Source: Candidatus Omnitrophota bacterium (lineage in GTDB: Bacteria > Omnitrophota > Gorgyraeia > Zapsychrales > Fredricksoniimonadaceae). Taken from it: a stretch of 34,938 nucleotides of DNA. Of the stretch, positions 1 through 7,551 are shown in pieces (position 1 is the stretch's first letter; the number at the start of each line of letters is the position of its first letter). The notes under the pieces are model-generated. The model ran no database searches, was not told where the DNA came from, and worked only from the letters and a program-made list of their open reading frames with translations. The translations under genes were made by a program, and so were the position numbers. The stretch covers positions 1 through 34,938 of the forward strand of contig CAIUQE010000045.1 of the NCBI GenBank assembly GCA_903901225.1, read 5' to 3'.

Positions 1-51
1 TCTCGGAATAAATTTCAGCAAGTCGGAGATGAGCGTGTTAGAATGCGCCAT
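1..51 (-). mobile_element. IS4-type (DUF4372-like) transposase, N-terminal 17 codons only
   Basis: The minus strand reads ATG at 51-49 and stays open to the window edge, encoding MAHSNTLISDLLKFIPR. This resembles the conserved start of IS4-family transposases with a DUF4372 N-terminal domain, which typically begin MAHxNTxxSQLLKxIPRHEFE. A strong ribosome site (GAGGAGG) lies 7 nt upstream of the ATG, at about 59-65 on the plus strand. A small palindrome (GTTGTC-TG-GACAAC, 75-88) sits in the presumed 5' end of the element. The outer end of the element should lie between about 90 and 145, where sensor-kinase coding sequence resumes, but no terminal inverted repeat could be fixed. The rest of the element lies outside the window. 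The call rests on 17 residues plus the ribosome site and is supported by the matching C-terminus at the other end of the window. Confidence 0.7.
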
Positions 52-579
52 AGGGGATCCTCCTCGGGGCCATGGTTGTCTGGACAACGCTATGTTACCA
101 CGATGGATGTGATCCTCTTATTTTTTACCGGACACGTGTGCGACGAGACGGTCGGCCTTGTCGCGGCCGATGCCAATATCAAGCACAACATCCTCAGAAC
201 CTCGCTGGAGAAAGCCCTGCCACCGGTCTACGGCGACCGCATCCAACTGCAGCAGGTGCTCCTGAACCTTCTCAGCAACAGCTTTGACGCCATGGAAACC
301 ACCCGGGATTTCCGGGAAGTCCTCATCAGCACGGTCCGCCTGGACGCGGCCATGATCAAGGTGTCGGTCCGGGATTCCGGTCCCGGCATCCCGGTGCAGG
401 ACATCCCCAGGCTTTTCACCCGCTTCTTCACCAGCAAGCCTGACGGCCTGGGCATGGGCCTGCCGATCAGCCGTTCCATCATTGAAACGCACGGCGGCGC
501 GCTGATGGTTGAGAACAACCCTGATAATGGCGCGACATTCAGTTTCACGCTGCCTGTTCCCCCCGGAGGTGCCGCATGA
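43..579 (+). CDS. Sensor histidine kinase, 3' fragment truncated by an insertion sequence
   Basis: Only the ATP-binding (HATPase_c) half of a two-component sensor kinase is present. The N box (LLNLLSNSFDAM), G1 box (VRDSGPGIP), F region (RLFTRFFTSKPDG) and G2 box (GLGMGLPISRSIIE) are all intact, and the fragment resembles FixL/TodS-type kinases. The phosphoacceptor-histidine domain and any sensor domain are missing. About the first 33 codons of the open frame are unlike a kinase: they run through the region upstream of the minus-strand transposase, and recognisable kinase sequence begins near position 140. In-frame ATGs at 43 and 103 both lie in that foreign stretch, so this is best read as a broken gene. 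The stop overlaps the next start in an ATGA (576-579), which shows kinase and regulator were one operon. The fragment cannot autophosphorylate on its own. Confidence 0.8.
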   Translation: MRHRGSSSGPWLSGQRYVTTMDVILLFFTGHVCDETVGLVAADANIKHNILRTSLEKALPPVYGDRIQLQQVLLNLLSNSFDAMETTRDFREVLISTVRLDAAMIKVSVRDSGPGIPVQDIPRLFTRFFTSKPDGLGMGLPISRSIIETHGGALMVENNPDNGATFSFTLPVPPGGAA

Positions 580-1196
580 GCGCGCGCAAACCAGTCATTT
601 ATGTTGTCGACGATGACGTTTCGGTGCGTCGGGCCCTGACCCTGCTGCTAAAGACGCACGGGTACCGGGCGGTGACGTTTTCCGGCGCCGCTGATTTTCT
701 GGCCTTTGACCATCCGCGGGGCGTGGCGTGCCTGCTGCTGGACGTCCGCCTTCCGGGCATTGACGGCCCGGCGTTGCAGGAACTGCTGGCCGGGCGCGTG
801 CCGGCGATCCCGATCGTTTTCATTACCGGTCACGGGAGCATCCCCATCGGCGTGAAAGCCATGAAGCAGGGTGCCGTCGATTTCCTCCTCAAGCCGTTCA
901 TCGCCAAAGACCTGCTCGACGCTATTGGTCGTGCCCTCCTGAAAAGCGCGGCCTGGAACAGCGAATTTGCCGAAGCGGCCAGGATCCTGCGGCGCATTGG
1001 CACGCTCAGCCCCAGGGAATTAGAGGTCTTCCATTTTGTGATACGCGGTTTGCTGAACAAGCAGATCGCCACGAAGCGCGGCACCTCCCTCCAGACGATC
1101 AAGGTCCACCGCAGCCGGGTGATGCAGAAGATGCGCGCCAGGACCGTGACCGAGCTCATCAACCTCGCCCGCAAGGCGGGCGTCGTGTCGGCCTGA
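576..1196 (+). CDS. FixJ-type response regulator (receiver + LuxR helix-turn-helix)
   Basis: A 206-aa two-component regulator. The receiver domain covers about residues 6-120, with acidic residues VDDD (11-14), the phosphoacceptor Asp56 in LLLDVRLPGIDG and the conserved Lys106 in FLLKPF. A LuxR/FixJ helix-turn-helix spans about residues 143-200 (LSPRELEVF ... NKQIATKRG ... TIKVHRSRVMQKM). This is the usual FixJ/TtrR/TodT plan: phosphorylation of Asp56 by the partner kinase would drive dimerisation and promoter binding. It overlaps the kinase fragment by 4 bp. Since that kinase has lost its phosphoacceptor domain, the regulator may now be orphaned or served by another kinase. Target genes are unknown; the palindrome overlapping its stop codon is a candidate binding site. 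Confidence 0.93.
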   Translation: MSARKPVIYVVDDDVSVRRALTLLLKTHGYRAVTFSGAADFLAFDHPRGVACLLLDVRLPGIDGPALQELLAGRVPAIPIVFITGHGSIPIGVKAMKQGAVDFLLKPFIAKDLLDAIGRALLKSAAWNSEFAEAARILRRIGTLSPRELEVFHFVIRGLLNKQIATKRGTSLQTIKVHRSRVMQKMRARTVTELINLARKAGVVSA

Positions 1197-1213
1197 TTAT
1201 ACCCGGGTATAAT
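1196..1213. promoter_or_regulatory. Perfect 18-bp palindrome, putative operator
   Basis: ATTATACCC/GGGTATAAT is a perfect palindrome that begins on the last base of the response-regulator stop codon and lies about 90 bp upstream of the next start. It ends in TATAAT, so it could overlap a -10 element, but no good -35 was found at 16-18 bp. Its symmetry suits a dimeric LuxR-type regulator such as the one just upstream. Binding is inferred. Confidence 0.4.
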
Positions 1214-1302
1214 TGATTAAATTTTCACGCGCTTTTATGATGCCGTCATGCCCTGCATTTCGGCCGGGGCGCGGTGGAAATACCTTGAAAAGGAGCCATG
1301 TC

Positions 1303-1563
1303 ATGAAAAGCGTAATGGAGCGGGGCAGTGCCGTTGAAACCTACAAGCACAGGTTCGCCCGTGCCGCCGGAGCCGGTGGGCCCAGAAAAGGCGCCAGTGA
1401 ATGTATTCTCTTCTGCAAAAGGATAACGCCCAATCTGTTCGAGATCAAGGACGGCTTCGCGGTCCTCGCCGGGGACGGGAATTATTCCAATGACGGCGTC
1501 TGCATCATTTCGAAGGCCACGAAAGTCGTTTTTGTGTTCGATCCGGTCCAGGGCGCGGCGTGA
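1303..1563 (+). CDS. Small protein of unknown function (86 aa)
   Basis: I do not recognise this protein. The start at 1303 is chosen because AGGAG (1291-1295) sits 7 nt upstream; an in-frame ATG at 1213 would lie inside the palindrome and has no ribosome site. The basic N-terminal third (KHRFARAAGAGGPRKG) is followed by a compact, mostly beta-looking region (CILFCKRITPNLFEIKDGF ... GVCIISKATKVVFVFDP). It has no signal peptide and no membrane segment. It lies between the response regulator and a radical SAM gene and could be a target of the regulator. Coding potential is supported by the ribosome site and the position, not by homology. Confidence 0.55.
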   Translation: MKSVMERGSAVETYKHRFARAAGAGGPRKGASECILFCKRITPNLFEIKDGFAVLAGDGNYSNDGVCIISKATKVVFVFDPVQGAA

Positions 1564-1587
1564 ACCTCTCTTATGGAGGGCAGGCGT

Positions 1588-3246
1588 GTGTTCGACACAG
1601 CATCTAAAAGGCATCGTTTCCGGGTCGTCGTGCCGGCGTATCCCGCGTTCAACGTGTATTCCAATATCGCGCGCGTGACCACGTCGCTGGGGCCGGTGCT
1701 TGTGGCCACGAATGTCAACAGGATGGCCGCGTGGGACGCGGAGGTCATCGACGAGAACAATCTGCGACTGCACGGGCCGGTGGCCCCCGGTGGTGGCGCT
1801 GACCACGCCTGGCTGCAGCGGCAGAGGCCCGCGGATGTCGTTGGGCTTTACGGCGGGCTGACCAGCACGGTGCCGCGGCTTTACGCCATCGCGCGTTTTT
1901 ATAAAGAACGGGGCATTGTCACGGTCGCCGGAGGCCAGCATTTTTCCGGCGCCAATATCCCGGACGCGTTATCCCGTGGCATCGATTATGTCGTGACCGG
2001 GGAAGGCGAGGAAACCATCCGGGAGCTGATCGAGGGGTTGGAGGGCCGGCGGGACATCGGCGGGATCAGGGGCATCGCCTACCTGAAGGACGGCGTTTGC
2101 GTGCGCACCCCGGCGCGGGAGCAGCTGCGCGATTTCGACAAATTGCCGCTGCCGGATTTCGGGCTGGTCCGTTACGCGAAAATAAAAGTTTATCCCGTTG
2201 AGCGCATTCGCGGCTGCGGCATGGATTGCGAATTCTGCACCGTGAAAGGCGCGCCGCGGGCGGCCTGCCCCGAGCGTTTGCTCGAACAGGTCCGCGTCCT
2301 GGTCGAGACCCGCGATGCCCGGCATTTCTTTATCGTCGACGATCTTTTCGGCCAGCACCGGGAGGAAACGCTGGAGTTCTGCCGCGGCTTGAAAGCTTAC
2401 CAGGCATCGATCCGCAAGCGGCTGGATTTTACCGTCCAGATACGCCTGGACAAGGCCCGCGATCCCGCGCTACTGGCGGCCATGCGCGCCGCGGGCATCA
2501 ATATGGTCTGCATCGGGTTTGAATCGCCCATTGCCGAAGAATTGAAGGCCATGAACAAGCATATCGACCCCCGGGAGATGGTGGCGCTGGCGCGGGTATT
2601 TCACGCCAGCGGCTTTCTGGTGCACGGGATGTTCATCTTCGGTTATCCGCTGGATAATGGTGCCGCGTTTGACATGACGGCCCGGGAGCGCGCGCGGCGC
2701 TACCAGGCGTTCATCCGTCAGGCCCGGCTGGATACCATCCAGGTGCTTCTGCCGGTGCCTTTGCCCGGAACGCGCCTGAGCGAAAGGCTGCAAGGCCAGG
2801 CGAGGATATTTGATACCGCGGATGTCGGCTGGGAATATTACGACGGCAATTTTCCGGTCTTTGAACCCGACGCGCCGCTGACGCCCGAGGACATGCAGGC
2901 GGCGCAGCGCCATATCATGGCGTGGTTTTACCGCCCCGGTTACGCGCTGAAACTCGCCTTCGACGTCCTTATCTTTCCGGCGCTGGTATTCTTCCTGCAT
3001 GATATCCGCTGTGGCTGGCGGCACTGGTATCGCGGCTGGAGGAATGACCTTATCCGTCTGGCGGGCTGGGGCATTGTCAGGGGGTGGAGCGTGAATTTTA
3101 AAAAAGACGGCTTTCTGGGAAAGTTGAAGGAGGCCAGGGAAAGGATCGGGTTAAGACCTTGTGTTTCTTCGCGCGCAAGAGTATCATGGGCCTATGGTTA
3201 TTGTGAAAAAACGGAAAATAATAATAAAACAGAAGTTTGCGGCTAA
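1588..3246 (+). CDS. B12-binding-domain radical SAM protein
   Basis: About 552 aa. The N-terminal about 150 residues form a Rossmann-like cobalamin-binding fold (PADVVGLYGGLTS ... VTVAGGQHFSG ... DYVVTGEGEETI), without the classical DxHxxG cobalamin ligand. A radical SAM core follows, with the cluster motif CGMDCEFC (Cx3Cx2C) after RIRG, then a TIM-barrel (FFIVDDLFG, LDFTVQIRLD, GINMVCIGFES). The C-terminal tail has hydrophobic, aromatic-rich segments (LAFDVLIFPALVFFL) suggesting membrane association. Such enzymes generate a 5'-deoxyadenosyl radical for methylation or rearrangement of hard substrates; the substrate here is unknown. I chose GTG 1588 because GGAGGG (1575-1580) is 7 nt upstream; ATG 1573 lacks a ribosome site. 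The 3' end overlaps the next gene by about 50 bp and the last about 30 residues look unconserved. Confidence 0.85.
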   Translation: MFDTASKRHRFRVVVPAYPAFNVYSNIARVTTSLGPVLVATNVNRMAAWDAEVIDENNLRLHGPVAPGGGADHAWLQRQRPADVVGLYGGLTSTVPRLYAIARFYKERGIVTVAGGQHFSGANIPDALSRGIDYVVTGEGEETIRELIEGLEGRRDIGGIRGIAYLKDGVCVRTPAREQLRDFDKLPLPDFGLVRYAKIKVYPVERIRGCGMDCEFCTVKGAPRAACPERLLEQVRVLVETRDARHFFIVDDLFGQHREETLEFCRGLKAYQASIRKRLDFTVQIRLDKARDPALLAAMRAAGINMVCIGFESPIAEELKAMNKHIDPREMVALARVFHASGFLVHGMFIFGYPLDNGAAFDMTARERARRYQAFIRQARLDTIQVLLPVPLPGTRLSERLQGQARIFDTADVGWEYYDGNFPVFEPDAPLTPEDMQAAQRHIMAWFYRPGYALKLAFDVLIFPALVFFLHDIRCGWRHWYRGWRNDLIRLAGWGIVRGWSVNFKKDGFLGKLKEARERIGLRPCVSSRARVSWAYGYCEKTENNNKTEVCG

Positions 3247-6232
3247 AACAGCAAAGGCGGTCAGAACTGTAGCGGCGCGCAAACCGGCAGCGCCTTTGTC
3301 CGCCGGTAAGGCGGCGGCCGCTCCAGCGACGGGCTTTCCCATTGTCGGCGTTGGCGCGTCGGCGGGAGGCCTCGCGGCGTTCGAAGCGTTCTTTTCCGGC
3401 ATGCCCGCGCAGGGCAATTGCGGCATGGCGTTCGTCCTGGTCCAGCACCTGGCCCCTGATCACAAGAGCATCCTGACCGAGCTGGTCGGGCGTTATACCC
3501 GGATGGAGGTGCTGGAAGTGGTCAACGGCATGCGCGTGCGGCCGGATCGCGTTTATATCATCCCGCCGAACAGGGACATGGCGCTCATGAACGGCTGCCT
3601 GCACCTGCTGGAGCAGGATGCCGCGCGGGGGCATCACCGGCCCATTGATTTCTTTTTCCGTTCCCTGGCCCAGGAACAGCATGAAAGGGCCATCGGCATT
3701 GTCCTTTCCGGCACCGGCAGTGACGGCACGCTGGGCCTGCGGGCGATCAAGGGCGAGGGCGGCATGGGGATGGCCCAGAAGCCCGGGTCCACCGAGTTCG
3801 ACGGCATGCCGGTCAGCGCCATTGCCACAGGCCTCATGGATTATGTGCTCCTGCCCGCTGAAATGCCCGCGCAGCTGCTCAATTATACCCGCCGCGCATT
3901 CGGGTTGCGGATGGATGAGACGCCTGTCCTGGCGCCGCTGGCCGCTGAAGCGCTCAAAAAAATATTCGTCCTCCTGCGTTCCGGCACGGGGCATGATTTC
4001 AGCCTTTACAAGTCCAACACGATCTACCGCCGCATCGAGCGGCGCATGGCCGTGCACCAGATCGACCGCTTTGACGATTATCTGCGCTATCTGCAGAAAA
4101 TGCCCAATGAGGTCGAAAGCCTTTTTCGCAACCTGCTTATCGGCGTGACCAGTTTCTTCCGCGACCCGACTGCCTTTGACGTGCTGGCCGGGCAGGTCAT
4201 CCCGCGCCTTTTCCGCGACAAGTCCGCCGGGGCGGTGATCCGCGTCTGGGTCCCGGGGTGTTCCACGGGCGAGGAAGCGTATTCCATCGCCATGGTCATC
4301 CAGGAGAAGATGGAGGAGTTCAAGCAGGGCTTCAAGGTCCAGATATTTGCTTCGGACATCGATCCGCGCGCCATCGCCGTGGCCCGCAAGGGCGTTTATC
4401 CCGTCAGCATTGCCGATGATGTCCCGCCGGAGCGCCTGAAAAAGTTCTTTACCAGGTCCGTGGACGGCGATACGTTTCAGGTCAACAAAAGCATTCGCGA
4501 TCTGATGATCTTCTCCGAGCATGACATCATCAAGGACCCGCCGTTCTCCGTCATTGACCTTGTCAGTTGCCGCAATCTTCTGATCTACATGGGGCCCGAA
4601 CTTCAAAAGAAGATCATCGCGCTGTTCCATTACGCCATGAAGCCGGGAGGCCTGCTCTTGCTGGGCATGGCTGAGTCCGTGGGTGAGGTCGGGCGTTTGT
4701 TCGTCCCTGTCGAACGCAAGGTCAAACTTTACGAGCGCCGGGCGAGCGACACGGACGCGCGCCGGGTGACGCTGGAGAAGTTCCCGCGCGTGAATGAAGG
4801 CTTGCCTCCCGGGCGTTTCATTGCCGATGGGGCTGTCAGCGGCAAGGTCGACCTGCGCGCGCTGGCCGAACGGACCCTGTTAATGCAATATCCCGTTGCC
4901 GGTGTCCTTGTCAATGAGCAGGGCGACATCCTTTACCTTTACGGCCGCACGGGCCGTTACCTTGAGCCCGCGCCGGGCGAGTCGCGCATGAACATGCTGA
5001 AAATGGCGCGCGAAGGCTTGCGTTCGGAACTGACCGTGGCCCTGAATAAAAGTTCGCGGCATAACGAGGTCGTGGTGCGCAAAGGCGTGCGGGTGAGGAC
5101 CAACGGCAGTTTTTCCATCGTTAACCTGACCGTGCGCCCTGCGGCGAAGATGGATGAAGCGCGGGTCTATCTGGTCATCCTTGAAGAGCTTCCGGCGTCG
5201 GAGAAAAAGCTCCTCGCCAAAAACGGCGGCGTGAAGCCCGCCACCAGCCATGACCGGCGCGTGAAAGCCCTCCTGCAGGAGCTGAAGGTGAAAGAGGACT
5301 ACCTGCAGTCGATCAACGAGGAAATGCAGCTCACCAATGAAGAACTGAAAGCTTCCAACGAGGAATTGCAGTCGGTCAACGAGGAGATGCAATCGACCAA
5401 CGAGGAACTTGAGACGTCCAAGGAAGAGTCGCAGTCGATCAACGAGGAATTGAGCACGGTCAACACCGAACTCCAGACCCGGGTGGGCGACCTCTCGCGC
5501 GTCAATAATGACATGAACAACCTTATCGCGGGCACCGGCATAGGGACTATTTTCGTGGACCATGAACTGCGCATCCAGCGCTTCACGCCGACGGTCACCC
5601 GGATCGTCAACCTCATTCCCGGCGATATCGGCCGCTCCGTGGGTCATGTCGTGGCCAATCTGGTGGGCTATGATTCCCTGGTGCAGGATGTGCAGGGCGT
5701 GCTGGACACCCTGGTGTCCAAAGAAGTGGAGGTCCAGGGCCGCGACGGCGCGTGGTACCAGCTGGGCATCCGGCCTTACCGCACGTCGGAGAACATGATC
5801 GAGGGCGTGGTGATCACTTTTGTCGAGATCACGGAAATAATAAAGGCCCGGGCCATTCAGCAGGAATCTGAAGGCCTGCGCCGGCTGGCGGTCGTGGTCC
5901 GCGACGCGGATGACGCGATCACGGTGCAGGACATGCAGGGCCGTATCCTGGCCTGGAATCCGGCGGCGGTCAAGATGTTCGGCTGGAGTGAGGCCGAGGC
6001 CATGATGATGAACATGCGCGCGATGATCGCGGAGGATCAGCGGGAGGAGGCATTGGCCATTGTCGAGCGGCTCAGCCGCGACGAAGTCCTTTCGCCCTAC
6101 CGCATGCGGCGCCGCGCGAAGGACGGGCGCGTCGTGGAAACATGGATCACCGCGTCGGCCCTGCGCAATGACGCCGGGATCGTCTATGGCATATCAACCA
6201 CCGAGCGGCTGGTGAAGGAGGCGGGCGTATGA
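3194..6232 (+). CDS. CheB-CheR fusion with coiled coil and PAS domains
   Basis: A signalling protein of about 1012 aa. In order: a lysine- and alanine-rich N-terminal linker; a CheB-type methylesterase domain (about 48-235) with catalytic Ser in GASAGG, His in QHLAPDH and Asp in GTGSDGTLG; a CheR methyltransferase domain (about 255-515) with the SAM-binding motif PGCSTGEEAYS and SRNLLIY-type motif SCRNLLIYM; a divergent PAS-like segment; a regular coiled coil of repeating NEE(L/M)xxxN units (about 690-770); a PAS domain (about 775-890) and a second PAS (about 895-1005). No histidine kinase or receiver domain is present, unlike many longer relatives. ATG 3194 is preferred; a GTG at 3161 would add 11 residues. 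The stop overlaps the next start in ATGA. The protein may methylate and demethylate a receptor or transmit PAS signals by contact. Confidence 0.9.
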   Translation: MVIVKKRKIIIKQKFAAKTAKAVRTVAARKPAAPLSAGKAAAAPATGFPIVGVGASAGGLAAFEAFFSGMPAQGNCGMAFVLVQHLAPDHKSILTELVGRYTRMEVLEVVNGMRVRPDRVYIIPPNRDMALMNGCLHLLEQDAARGHHRPIDFFFRSLAQEQHERAIGIVLSGTGSDGTLGLRAIKGEGGMGMAQKPGSTEFDGMPVSAIATGLMDYVLLPAEMPAQLLNYTRRAFGLRMDETPVLAPLAAEALKKIFVLLRSGTGHDFSLYKSNTIYRRIERRMAVHQIDRFDDYLRYLQKMPNEVESLFRNLLIGVTSFFRDPTAFDVLAGQVIPRLFRDKSAGAVIRVWVPGCSTGEEAYSIAMVIQEKMEEFKQGFKVQIFASDIDPRAIAVARKGVYPVSIADDVPPERLKKFFTRSVDGDTFQVNKSIRDLMIFSEHDIIKDPPFSVIDLVSCRNLLIYMGPELQKKIIALFHYAMKPGGLLLLGMAESVGEVGRLFVPVERKVKLYERRASDTDARRVTLEKFPRVNEGLPPGRFIADGAVSGKVDLRALAERTLLMQYPVAGVLVNEQGDILYLYGRTGRYLEPAPGESRMNMLKMAREGLRSELTVALNKSSRHNEVVVRKGVRVRTNGSFSIVNLTVRPAAKMDEARVYLVILEELPASEKKLLAKNGGVKPATSHDRRVKALLQELKVKEDYLQSINEEMQLTNEELKASNEELQSVNEEMQSTNEELETSKEESQSINEELSTVNTELQTRVGDLSRVNNDMNNLIAGTGIGTIFVDHELRIQRFTPTVTRIVNLIPGDIGRSVGHVVANLVGYDSLVQDVQGVLDTLVSKEVEVQGRDGAWYQLGIRPYRTSENMIEGVVITFVEITEIIKARAIQQESEGLRRLAVVVRDADDAITVQDMQGRILAWNPAAVKMFGWSEAEAMMMNMRAMIAEDQREEALAIVERLSRDEVLSPYRMRRRAKDGRVVETWITASALRNDAGIVYGISTTERLVKEAGV

Positions 6233-7293
6233 GCCGGAAATCAAGGCCTTCGGGCGAGCTCTTGCGGAAAATGGCCGAGGCGAAATTCAGCGCGGCCGAG
6301 GTCGACCTCAGCGCGGTCATGTCGCGCGACGAGACCTGGAAGCTCATGCATGAACTGAAGGTGCACCAGATCGAGCTGGAGATGCAGAACGAGGAATTGC
6401 TGAGGTCGGAAACGGAGCTGGAGGCCGCGTGGGCGCGTTATTTTGATCTTTATGATATGGCGCCGGCCGGGTATCTGACCGTGAACGAGAAAGGTGTCGT
6501 CCTCGAGGCGAACCTGACCCTTGCCGGTTACCTGGGTGTCACGAAAGGCGCGTTGAAAGACAAGGTGTTCGCCGCGTCTTTGTCCTCTGAGGGCGCCGAT
6601 ACCTGGCATTTGTTTCAGAAAAAACTTTTCGAGACGTGCGAGCCGCAGTCCTGCGAGCTGCGCCTGTTGCGGGCGCACGACCACCCTTTCTGGGCGCGCA
6701 TCAACGCGACGTTCGCCATTGACGCGCAGAACACGCCCGTGTGCCGCGCGGTCGTGGTCGATATTTCCGAGCGCGTGAAGAAAGACCAGCGTCTCCTGGA
6801 ATTGACCGCCGAATGGGAGCGGACGTTTGATGCCGTCGAAGACCTGATCTTTGTCCAGGACAAGGACATGAACATTGTGAAGGTCAACAAGTCGTGTGCC
6901 AAAGCGCTGAAGATGGCCCCGCGGGACATTATCGGCAAAAAATGCTACGATATCGTCCACCATTCGGATCATCCGTGGCTGAATTGCCCTTTTGTCGAGG
7001 CGAAGCTCGACCGCGTGCCGCGCATGGAAGAGGTGAGCGACCCGCATCTGGGGATCTACCTGCTGGTCACGGTGTCGCCGCTTTTTTCCACTGACGGGGA
7101 GTTCATCGGGGGCGTGCATATCGCCAAGGACATTACCGACTTGAAAAAGGCCGAAGCGGCCAAGCTGGCCCAGCTGCGCGAGCTGGAGATATTCAAGAAA
7201 GCGAGCCTCGGCAGGGAAGAGCGCATCCTGGAATTGAAGGACGAGGTCCGCGCGTTGAAAGCGGAGTTGTCGGGCCTTAAAGAAGGCGCGTAA
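6229..7293 (+). CDS. Tandem PAS-domain signalling protein, no kinase domain
   Basis: 354 aa, translationally coupled (ATGA) to the CheB/CheR-PAS gene. An N-terminal helical region ([21 protein letters not shown], about 37-60) is typical of proteins found beside such fusions. PAS 1 covers about 65-185 ([20 protein letters not shown]) and PAS 2 about 190-305 ([19 protein letters not shown] in outline). A coiled coil (about 305-350) ends the protein where a kinase would normally start. PAS 2 carries [19 protein letters not shown], a Cys/His cluster that in relatives usually reads CYxxxHxxxxPCxxCP. Here one Cys is replaced by Trp. Such clusters are proposed metal, haem or redox sites. With no kinase or output domain it is likely an adaptor to the CheB/CheR partner. 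Confidence 0.85.
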   Translation: MSRKSRPSGELLRKMAEAKFSAAEVDLSAVMSRDETWKLMHELKVHQIELEMQNEELLRSETELEAAWARYFDLYDMAPAGYLTVNEKGVVLEANLTLAGYLGVTKGALKDKVFAASLSSEGADTWHLFQKKLFETCEPQSCELRLLRAHDHPFWARINATFAIDAQNTPVCRAVVVDISERVKKDQRLLELTAEWERTFDAVEDLIFVQDKDMNIVKVNKSCAKALKMAPRDIIGKKCYDIVHHSDHPWLNCPFVEAKLDRVPRMEEVSDPHLGIYLLVTVSPLFSTDGEFIGGVHIAKDITDLKKAEAAKLAQLRELEIFKKASLGREERILELKDEVRALKAELSGLKEGA

Positions 7294-7319
7294 ATTTTAG
7301 AAGATCGACGGAGGGTGTG

Positions 7320-7541
7320 ATGGCCAAGGAAGAAGAGGTTGAGGTTGAGGGGACGGTCGTGAAAGCGCTGTCGAACGCCCAGTTTTCAGTCGAGATGGAC
7401 AATGGCCATACGGTCATCGCCTACCCGACGGGAAAAATGCGGAAATTTTTCATCAAGATCATCCCGGGCGACAAGGTGACCATGGCGTTGTCGCCGTATG
7501 ACCTCACCAAGGGCCGGATCACGTTCCGGCACAAGAAATGA
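7320..7541 (+). CDS. infA: Translation initiation factor IF-1
   Basis: A 73-aa S1/OB-fold protein that binds the A site of the 30S subunit with IF-2 and IF-3 at initiation. Landmarks are [42 protein letters not shown] and [15 protein letters not shown], covering the family end to end. The usual HISGKMR segment reads YPTGKMR. ATG 7320 is chosen over the adjacent GTG 7317 because GGAGG (7310-7314) is 5 nt upstream and MAKEE is the family start. The location is unusual: infA normally sits beside ribosomal protein genes or secY/map, whereas here it lies between a PAS protein and a radical SAM gene. It may be an extra copy or a displaced sole copy; the window cannot decide. Confidence 0.93.
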   Translation: MAKEEEVEVEGTVVKALSNAQFSVEMDNGHTVIAYPTGKMRKFFIKIIPGDKVTMALSPYDLTKGRITFRHKK

Positions 7542-7551
7542 GATAAGGCTG

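Noticed and set aside
3098..4630. Long minus-strand open frame of about 510 codons opposite the CheB/CheR gene
   Set aside because: GC-rich coding DNA often leaves the antisense strand open; its translation is rich in His, Arg, Gly and Asp with no domain, while the plus strand has clear catalytic motifs.
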